A stretch of 7,172 bases of DNA from Amphritea sp. (GTDB lineage: Bacteria > Pseudomonadota > Gammaproteobacteria > Pseudomonadales > Balneatricaceae): contig JAGPUU010000010.1 of the NCBI GenBank assembly GCA_018067325.1, positions 1-7,172 on the forward strand, given 5' to 3'. This document shows positions 1-4,561 of this stretch, one piece after another; positions within the stretch are counted from its first letter, which is position 1; each line of letters opens with the position of its first letter. Made by a program: the position numbers and the translations under genes. The notes beneath the pieces are model-generated. The model had not been told where the DNA came from. It saw only the letters and a program-made list of their open reading frames with translations, and did no database searches.

Positions 1-72
1 GTCGATATTTCTAAGAAAGCGGCTCACTTCCGAGAGGTTGTTAACGTAATGTTTGCCGGACAGGACACTTAA
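1..72 (+). CDS. C-terminal end of an unidentified protein (partial)
   Basis: Frame 1 is open from the window edge to a TAA at 70-72 and would encode a 23-residue tail ending VMFAGQDT. The other two plus frames close earlier. The stretch is too short to assign a family and 23 open codons can occur by chance, so this is only a probable gene end. If real, the gene runs rightward out of the preceding DNA, and the strong terminator at 322-349 would be the first one that could end its transcript. Confidence 0.3.
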   Translation, partial: VDISKKAAHFREVVNVMFAGQDT

Positions 73-321
73 GAAGAGTAGTGGTTAGAGGAATCACAGA
101 ACCGGCATTGCGGTTTATTGAAATCGGGTAGGAGCTATATCCATACGGCGATAAGCCTAAAATGGCTGAACGTTTTGTTGGAGCTCGCTCCCCGATGCTA
201 TAGGCTAGGAAAGTATAGAAAAAGCAGAAGACTCAGTTTGAAGGGGCTATTGTTCGGGGTGATGTCCGGGCAGTAGTAATAACGGGTCATGATCTGCACT
301 GACGTGAATGGCTCGTTTATC
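73..321. other. Non-coding stretch, no gene recognised
   Basis: I see no convincing gene here on either strand. The longest ATG-initiated frames are about 13 codons on plus (from 162) and about 30 codons on minus, and neither has a good ribosome binding site. No tRNA, RNase P, tmRNA or 6S signature was recognised. The stretch contains GGAGC-TC-GCTCC near 180-191, whose two-base gap is too short for a stable hairpin. Because it ends at a strong plus-strand terminator it is most simply a long 3' untranslated region of the gene ending at 72. A small RNA released from that region is possible but not shown. Confidence 0.4.
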
Positions 322-349
322 AAAGCCCGGTTTTTTTACCGGGCTTTTT
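322..349 (+). terminator. Strong intrinsic terminator
   Basis: A perfect 10-bp inverted repeat (322-331 AAAGCCCGGT pairs with 338-347 ACCGGGCTTT) surrounds a six-T loop and runs into a T-run (345-349). This is a classic rho-independent terminator for plus-strand transcription. It lies 19 bases beyond the stop of the minus-strand AraC-type gene. Read from that side the stem is the same but the following T-run is poor, so it may also stop that gene less efficiently. Confidence 0.88.
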
Positions 350-368
350 ATCATCTGCAGACAGGCGC

Positions 369-1238
369 CTATCTTAACGGCAGGTAAATATCGGTTTGCA
401 GATCGCATTCATCCACTTCGTAGATGAAGTTGAGATATTGAAAAAAGCAGGGATAGTCGCGTAACTCTTCGCCGCTTTGGGGTAACCAGTCCCGATACAG
501 ATGATAGATAGTCTCATCGATATTATCGTGGCTCCCGTTATGACGAATCACCGCACAGCGTCCACCGGGAATCACACCAGATTTGACGCCATATTTATTA
601 GCCGGAACTTCCCCTTTAAATGAACCACAGACATCAAAACGAAAGTCTTCCGGGGCTGTGGTGTTTGGGTCACCGTAAGGAACGCCAAAGGTTTTACTGG
701 TTTTGACCGGGGAAAGGCCGGTCTCTTTTCGCCAAGCAATAAATTGCCCCACGCAATTCAGCACCTGTTCTCTGGGGCCTTGATGCTCAACCAGGGCAAC
801 CTGGGTTTCAGCAAATTCAATAATCTCAACATTCATTGTCAGCACGCCTCCTGAAGGCATATCAAACTGGTATTTAGAGTGCCATTGCGGCCACTCAGGT
901 GATGCTCTGAAACCAGTAGGAGACTGTCCGAAGGTTCGTTTAAACGCCCGAGAGAAGGCTTCGGGGCTGTCAAACCCCGCTTCAAAGGCGATATCGATAA
1001 TCAGAACTTCCTGCTCAAACGCCAACCGGAAAGAAGCTCGTTTCAACCGCATCAGTTGAATAAAACGAATCAGACTCACCCCGGTAAACGCAGAGAATAG
1101 TCGATGAAAATGATACTTCGAGAGTGTTGCCACACCACTGAGTAACGTCAACGACAGCTCAGCATCTAAGTTCTGATTGATGTAATCACACACCCTGCTA
1201 ATTCGCTGATCTTGTTTTGAAACACTTTCTACATTCAT
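369..1238 (-). CDS. AraC-family transcriptional regulator with GyrI-like effector domain
   Basis: This is a 289-residue cytoplasmic DNA-binding regulator. The N-terminal half (about residues 12-112) is an AraC/XylS domain with two helix-turn-helix units, the first around 28-50 (ending KYHFHRLFSAFTG) and the second around 77-104 (DIAFEAGFDSPEAFSRAFK, then GQSP). The C-terminal half (about 134-289) matches the GyrI-like/effector-binding fold by pattern, with VEHQGPRE near 150, the FGVPYGDP segment near 184 and the closing DIYLPLR. Family members of this build sense small hydrophobic or cationic compounds and control efflux or stress genes; the ligand here is unknown. The ATG at 1238 is supported by GAAGGAGAGGAG immediately upstream. 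A possible -10 (TATACT, 1278-1273) lies about 35 bases before the start, but no good -35 is visible. The gene is monocistronic, sitting between a terminator on each side, so its targets cannot be read from its neighbours. Confidence 0.93.
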   Translation of the reverse strand: MNVESVSKQDQRISRVCDYINQNLDAELSLTLLSGVATLSKYHFHRLFSAFTGVSLIRFIQLMRLKRASFRLAFEQEVLIIDIAFEAGFDSPEAFSRAFKRTFGQSPTGFRASPEWPQWHSKYQFDMPSGGVLTMNVEIIEFAETQVALVEHQGPREQVLNCVGQFIAWRKETGLSPVKTSKTFGVPYGDPNTTAPEDFRFDVCGSFKGEVPANKYGVKSGVIPGGRCAVIRHNGSHDNIDETIYHLYRDWLPQSGEELRDYPCFFQYLNFIYEVDECDLQTDIYLPLR

Positions 1239-1340
1239 CTCCTCTCCTTCGAACCTACCTCTTCAGTGCAGAAGTATATTCGCATTCTAGGCACGATAGG
1301 ACTTGATCGGGGTTGCTGAATTTTAAGCGCAGTGGCTAGA

Positions 1341-1372
1341 AAAATTATAAAGCCCAGCAGCGTTGCTGGGCT
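1341..1372 (-). terminator. Intrinsic terminator, probably bidirectional
   Basis: A perfect 9-bp stem (1351-1359 AGCCCAGCA with 1364-1372 TGCTGGGCT) with a four-base loop is followed on the minus strand by TTATAATTTTT (1350-1340). It is the first terminator downstream of the gene ending at 1590, leaving a 3' untranslated region of about 220 bases that contains the repeat block. On the plus strand the stem is followed by ATTTCGTCTTTAATTT, so it could also stop rightward transcription. Confidence 0.75.
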
Positions 1373-1473
1373 ATTTCGTCTTTAATTTATTATTCATTTA
1401 TATTTTTATAAAGCGATGGAATTTTCGACCGCTCTTCTGAAAACGAGATTCAAGCTCGAATTACTTCCCCATC

Positions 1474-1494
1474 GCGACGGGGCGTCACTCCTAC
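1474..1494 (-). repeat. REP-like hairpin A with 5' GTAG
   Basis: Read on the minus strand: GTAG (1494-1491), two bases, then stem GTGACG (1488-1483), loop CCC, and stem CGTCGC (1479-1474). The stem is 6 bp with one T-G wobble. The hairpin overlaps a second near-palindrome at 1467-1482 (CCCC-ATCGCGAC-GGGG) that could form an alternative fold. Confidence 0.5.
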
Positions 1495-1560
1495 AAAAAC
1501 TGCCAACATCCTTTACAACTCCGCTGGCGTTTGCTTTTCCGAGCCACGAACAACGAGCCA

Positions 1561-1584
1561 GTCGCGCAGCGACGTTCGAGCTAC
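1561..1584 (-). repeat. REP-like hairpin B with 5' GTAG
   Basis: Read on the minus strand: GTAG (1584-1581), seven bases, then stem GTCGC (1573-1569), loop TGC, and stem GCGAC (1565-1561). An outer CGAAC/GTTCG pairing (1578-1574 with the GTTCG at 1551-1547) could extend it. It starts six bases after the stop codon of the gene at 1590, a common place for REP elements. Confidence 0.5.
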
Positions 1585-1589
1585 GGCCC

Positions 1590-2723
1590 TTAATCTATGA
1601 CCAACCCATACTTGGGCAGCAGATCTCTAATCACATAATTCCGGTGATAGGCCGCGGCACAGTAAAACTTAAAGATATCGGTATCGATCGCCTGATTACT
1701 TCGGGTATGGTTTGCTTTCAGATCTTCCCACTGGCTCTTCCAGTGGTTGTGGTCGTATTCAGGAATAGGCGCCGCAATGCCAAAGGCACCAGAGCGGGCG
1801 GCTTTTTGCCAGGCATCGATTCGACCCTGCTTTCCAGCCTCGGTTTTCAGAACGGTCTCGACACTGCTTTGAATGTATTCGAACGGCTTGACGTTGCCTC
1901 CTCTTCCGGTATCTCGCTCAACTCTGGCCTTCACATAGGCGAATATCTGGTGCAGTTTTTTACAGCCATCAAGAAAAGTGGCCGGGTTATTGCGTACCCC
2001 TGAGGCCTGATTCTCCTGTTCATAGTTGAACTGCCAGGTCAGAAAGGGCCGATCAGGATAGGTCGCTACGGGGCCATGCCCCAGTGCACCACCCAGCTCT
2101 GCTACTTTTGCCTGCACCATATCCAACTTGCGGCGAATCATGTTGTATAGTTTTTTAAACGGATTGTCTTCTACACGGGCAGTCTCTTTCTCAAAAAACT
2201 TTTCAGCCTTGCCTTCGATATACTCTCTGATCGGCGCGTCTATATCTCTCAGTTCGATACTGTTCTGATCGACCTTATTGCCCTCTGAGCTGATACCGGA
2301 AAAACCATAATGAGAGAAAGTATCGGCGTACACATGTGCAGCAATACCCACCAGATATAAACCGAAGGCTTTATCCACATGGTCAGCATGATTCTGAATC
2401 ATCTCCTGGGCTGGCAGGCTGTCTTTTACACAACGTAGCCGTTCGCTGTATTCAGCCCCTTCATTACCCGGCAAAAAGTGAAACGGAACCCATACCTTGC
2501 GCTGATCTTCGGGGTCGAACTGGCCCACATTTTTTATATCCACAGGGTGATGAGCGGTAGCTTCAGTATCAATACGAGCGCCATCATCAAACTCAACAAA
2601 CTCCCCTGCCGCATTGTCATCAACAAATTGAGCCGCATAGGCTATCAGATAACAATCCTCTTCTGATAAGCCCGCAGCCCGGGCCATCGCGTACGTTCCG
2701 TAGTAATGCATATCAGTCTGCAT
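1590..2723 (-). CDS. DUF6765-like protein, possible metal-dependent hydrolase
   Basis: This 377-residue protein has no signal peptide or membrane segment and is probably cytoplasmic. I recall the N-terminal pattern DMHYYGTYAMARAAGL, followed by AAQFVDDNA, as the DUF6765 family, whose function I do not know. Residues 120-142 contain H130-x3-D134-x3-H138 (AAHVYADTFSHYGFSG), which resembles the zinc-binding helix of phospholipase C/S1-P1 nuclease folds. D4, H6, D35-D36, H58-H59 and H82 (FHFLPG) are further ligand candidates. The C-terminal third has a conserved-looking region at 341-366 with FYCAAAYHRNYVIRDLL. Metal binding and hydrolase activity are inferences from motif spacing only. The ATG at 2723 has AAGGAAG eight bases upstream; an in-frame ATG at codon 5 is less likely because MQTDMHYYG fits the family start I remember. 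It has its own candidate promoter and no operon partner. Confidence 0.85.
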   Translation of the reverse strand: MQTDMHYYGTYAMARAAGLSEEDCYLIAYAAQFVDDNAAGEFVEFDDGARIDTEATAHHPVDIKNVGQFDPEDQRKVWVPFHFLPGNEGAEYSERLRCVKDSLPAQEMIQNHADHVDKAFGLYLVGIAAHVYADTFSHYGFSGISSEGNKVDQNSIELRDIDAPIREYIEGKAEKFFEKETARVEDNPFKKLYNMIRRKLDMVQAKVAELGGALGHGPVATYPDRPFLTWQFNYEQENQASGVRNNPATFLDGCKKLHQIFAYVKARVERDTGRGGNVKPFEYIQSSVETVLKTEAGKQGRIDAWQKAARSGAFGIAAPIPEYDHNHWKSQWEDLKANHTRSNQAIDTDIFKFYCAAAYHRNYVIRDLLPKYGLVID

Positions 2724-2761
2724 GCTGTAATCTTCCTTAATTCGATTAAAGTTGACGTTCT

Positions 2762-2790
2762 TTAATATGATCTGTCTGTTGATAAGTTAA
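2762..2790 (-). promoter_or_regulatory. Candidate sigma-70 promoter for the DUF6765-like gene
   Basis: On the minus strand TTAACT (2790-2785, 4/6 to the -35 consensus) is separated by 17 bases from TATTAA (2767-2762, 4/6 to the -10). Transcription would start near 2755, giving a leader of about 30 bases with the AAGGAAG site. Both boxes are imperfect and AT-rich sequence makes chance matches likely. Confidence 0.3.
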
Positions 2791-2870
2791 AGACGTAGAT
2801 GTCTCAGCCATAAAAACAACTAAGTAATTCGTATAAAGACCATGGGTAAGATATGGGGGCAGCGCTCTTT

Positions 2871-2892
2871 CGAGCGAGATACAACGAGCGAC
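2871..2892 (-). repeat. Possible degenerate copy of the CAACGAGC repeat segment
   Basis: CGAGCGAGATACAACGAGCGA aligns with 1540-1560 (CGAGCCACGAACAACGAGCCA) at most positions, including an eight-base CAACGAGC core. The similarity does not clearly extend on either side, so this is the weakest of the three copies and may be coincidence. Confidence 0.25.
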
Positions 2893-2981
2893 CGCTATCA
2901 CAAGACATTTTCATTGTCAGTCCCTGGCAATAAAGGCATACAAAGCACACTAATGCTTCGGGTCGTCCTGACCTACAACAT

Positions 2982-2997
2982 GACTGCAAGTGCAGTC
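2982..2997. repeat. Near-perfect inverted repeat
   Basis: GACTGCA and TGCAGTC are exact reverse complements separated by AG. With a two-base gap the stem would open to 6 bp around a four-base loop (AAGT). It could be a regulator-binding dyad or a repeat remnant. It lies over 200 bases from either flanking start codon, which does not favour an operator. Confidence 0.4.
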
Positions 2998-3057
2998 GGG
3001 TGACGAACTCTGGTGAAGAAGTATGGTCTCAATGTAGTTGGGTATCGGGCTTATCTC

Positions 3058-3115
3058 AACTGTTAACGTATTTCAAAGAGAGATATAGGCTTTTGCATTT
3101 TTGAACAACGAGCCA
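3058..3115 (-). repeat. Degenerate copy of the 1498-1560 repeat segment
   Basis: The 13-base string GAACAACGAGCCA (3103-3115) is identical to 1548-1560 and in the same orientation. Similarity continues leftward with gaps: TTTGC followed by a T-run sits just before it in both copies, this copy lacking about seven bases, and AACTG..AAC begins 45 bases before the core here against 50 bases there. It lies just upstream of the probable yacL promoter. A 13-base match alone could be chance in 7 kb; the aligned flanks make common origin more likely than not. Confidence 0.4.
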
Positions 3116-3127
3116 CCGTGACGTCTA

Positions 3128-3156
3128 TTCACTGCTCTATTAACCAAGCCTATGCT
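3128..3156 (+). promoter_or_regulatory. Candidate sigma-70 promoter for yacL
   Basis: TTCACT (3128-3133, 4/6) and TATGCT (3151-3156, 4/6) are separated by 17 bases. A second overlapping TATGCT begins at 3156. Transcription would start near 3163, giving a leader of roughly 43 bases before the ATG at 3206. The prediction is by consensus matching only. Confidence 0.35.
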
Positions 3157-3205
3157 ATGCTCCGCGCCCCTTTGACTTAAAACGCTAAACTTTCGGAGCG
3201 CTACT

Positions 3206-3574
3206 ATGGACTATGACTTTACCCATGATATATACGGCGCTTTTCGGGCTGAATTTTCCATGGGCCATGAAGCTTTGGGCTACTGGATTACCTATGAACT
3301 ACGAAGCCGCCAGACTGTTATTGCCGAGCTAATCTCTGTTGTTTCAGAACTGCAACAGCGACAACGAGTGGACTACCTGATGGAAGGTGCAGAGTATAAT
3401 CTGCGGTTAAACCGGGATGAAGCCGAAGTACGCGCCCATGCGTTAGATTCAGAGTTCGAAGAAGATGCCCCGGAAGATAATCTTGAGTTCTACGATCAAG
3501 AATCGACAGCAAGCTGCGGCTTAGATGATTTTATTGAGATTCTGGAAGGCTGGCAGGATTTTACTGCCAATTAA
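3206..3574 (+). CDS. yacL: YacL, UPF0231 family protein
   Basis: This 122-residue acidic cytoplasmic protein matches my memory of Escherichia coli YacL (120 residues) over its whole length. It opens MDYDFTHDIYG, has SMGHEALGYW at 18-27 (SMGHEVVGHW in E. coli), AEYNLRLNRDEAEVRA in the middle, and FYDQESTASCGLDDF near the C-terminus (YYDEESLSLCGVEDF in E. coli). The function of the family is unknown; it is a small conserved gammaproteobacterial protein. The ATG is supported by GGAG seven bases upstream and by the family start. It appears monocistronic: the next gene begins about 200 bases later. In E. coli yacL lies beside acnB, a neighbour not seen here. No hairpin terminator is visible after its stop. 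Confidence 0.92.
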   Translation: MDYDFTHDIYGAFRAEFSMGHEALGYWITYELRSRQTVIAELISVVSELQQRQRVDYLMEGAEYNLRLNRDEAEVRAHALDSEFEEDAPEDNLEFYDQESTASCGLDDFIEILEGWQDFTAN

Positions 3575-3781
3575 TGCTGAAGCTCTAGTCCTGTCAACGA
3601 ATCAGCCGCATCTCTTTTACCCCCCTTATTTACCGCCCATTAATTACTCTCAGAATGGTCACTAAATAACCAACTAGCTATTGCTTTGGTTGACTAATTT
3701 GAAAATAATGTCTCCATAACGGGTCACTTTGTGCTGCCCATACCGGTCATTTTCAACAACAATGCTTCAGAGGGATTCGCG

Positions 3782-4528
3782 GTGTTTTCGTCTATTCTAA
3801 AACGATTAGTTGTAATTCTGTTTATAGCTTTCATTGGGCCTGCTGTTGCCGATGAAATACCGATTGAGATATTCGCCGTAGACTACCCACCCTATACCAT
3901 TGTTGACGAACAGAATAATCTCAGTGGAGTCGATGTTGAGGTCGTCAAGGCAGCTTTTACCAAGGTAGGTATTGAGGTGAAATTCAGTACCGCCCCCTGG
4001 GAGCGAATCAACAAAAACCTTGAACATGGTTATATCGCCGGATATACCAGTTGCGCAAGACGACCTGCACGGGAAGCTTATATTCTGTTCAGCGATAAAG
4101 TGAGCGAAGCCAATCAGGTTGCACTGATGGCTACTGATACTGATGACAGAAAACTCACTAAGTTGGCAGATCTCAGCCATTACAAGGTCAATGCGGTTGA
4201 GGCCTGGGCCATGCAGAAGGAACTAGAGAGTAAAGATATCCCCCATAGTAAAATTCAGGATATAGATAGTGGTATTCGCTCTGTTGTTTTTCGCGATATC
4301 GATGTGTTTTATATCGGTGAACTGACAGCGCTCTATCGAGCTCGTCAGCTTGGACTACAAGATAAGATCAAGACAAAGCGCCTCGCCGACAAAGAGAGCG
4401 TCTATTTTTACCTCTGCTTAAGCAAAGCCTATCCGGGTAACACGCAATTGCTGGAACAATTCAACACAGGTCTTGAGCGCATCAAAGCCTCTGGTGAGTT
4501 GGATGCCATCTATGCAAGCTACTTCTAA
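3782..4528 (+). CDS. Periplasmic family 3 solute-binding protein, probable sensor partner of the next gene
   Basis: This SBP_bac_3-type protein is predicted to bind a small solute in the periplasm. I chose the GTG at 3782 (248 residues): AGAGGGA lies six bases upstream and the start gives a textbook signal peptide, with KR at 7-8, a hydrophobic core LVVILFIAFIG and cleavage after AVA (residue 23). The frame is open back to a GTG at 3731, which would add 17 residues ahead of the signal and lacks a good ribosome binding site. The mature part starts with IEIFAVDYPPYTI, then GVDVEVVKAAF. RRPAREAYILFSD (93-105) corresponds to the family's PER-x-FSDPY ligand-binding segment, with R97 as the likely ligand-contacting arginine. 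Only two cysteines (C91, C212) are present in the mature protein and could form a disulphide. No permease or ATPase gene is adjacent, and a GGDEF-EAL gene follows after 33 bases, so a signalling role is more likely than transport. The ligand is unknown. Confidence 0.88.
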   Translation: MFSSILKRLVVILFIAFIGPAVADEIPIEIFAVDYPPYTIVDEQNNLSGVDVEVVKAAFTKVGIEVKFSTAPWERINKNLEHGYIAGYTSCARRPAREAYILFSDKVSEANQVALMATDTDDRKLTKLADLSHYKVNAVEAWAMQKELESKDIPHSKIQDIDSGIRSVVFRDIDVFYIGELTALYRARQLGLQDKIKTKRLADKESVYFYLCLSKAYPGNTQLLEQFNTGLERIKASGELDAIYASYF

Positions 4529-4561
4529 ACAGACCATCAGAATAATAAGCAAGGCACAGCG

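Larger units (their letters stand above)
1460..1584 (-). repeat. REP-like composite element with GTAG-preceded palindromes
   Basis: On the minus strand this block begins right after the stop codon of the upstream gene with GTAG (1584-1581). A 5-bp hairpin GTCGC-TGC-GCGAC, a TGGCTCGTTGTTC segment and about 50 bases of linker follow. A second GTAG (1494-1491) then leads a second hairpin and a GC-rich palindrome around TCGCGA. A GTAG tetranucleotide just 5' of a small GC-rich hairpin is the hallmark of REP sequences mobilised by REP-associated tyrosine transposases (RAYT, IS200/IS605-like TnpA). The two units in direct orientation resemble a bimeric interspersed element. No transposase is encoded here. 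The call rests on pattern; copy number in the genome would settle it. Confidence 0.5.
2804..3057. other. Intergenic block with palindromes, no supported gene
   Basis: Part of the 482-base spacer between divergent genes. It contains a 5-bp hairpin CGCTC-TTTC-GAGCG (2863-2876), GTAGGTCAGGACGACC on the minus strand (2975-2960, GTAG beginning a GGTC/GACC inverted repeat), and a 7-bp near-palindrome GACTGCA-AG-TGCAGTC (2982-2997). None is followed by a T-run, so they are not terminators. A 61-codon minus-strand frame (2989-2804) has cysteine-rich, low-plausibility sequence and no convincing ribosome binding site, so it is not called as a gene. The mix of GTAG and palindromes resembles decayed REP-type material. 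Confidence 0.35.

Noticed and set aside
1540..1590. Integron attC site
   Set aside because: The palindromic look is suggestive, but the required core GTTRRRY and matching inverse core are not in the right places, and there is no integrase or cassette arrangement.
1416..2003. 195-codon plus-strand open frame overlapping the end of the DUF6765-like gene
   Set aside because: Most of it is antisense to the minus-strand gene, which has a family pattern, ribosome binding site and conserved motifs. The first third runs through the repeat block, and the translation has no recognisable domain.
2804..2989. 61-codon minus-strand frame in the spacer
   Set aside because: There is no convincing ribosome binding site, the composition is cysteine-rich and it crosses several palindromes. 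It is better explained as an open frame in repeat-like DNA.
3668..3691. AACCAA ... TTGGTT inverted repeat between yacL and the solute-binding protein, considered as an operator or terminator
   Set aside because: The stem is only 6 bp with a 12-base gap, has no T-run, and does not overlap a clear promoter. This is weak evidence for either role.
279..3726. Shared 11-base string ATAACGGGTCA near 281 and near 3716
   Set aside because: Several 11-base matches are expected by chance in a window of this size, and the flanks do not align.
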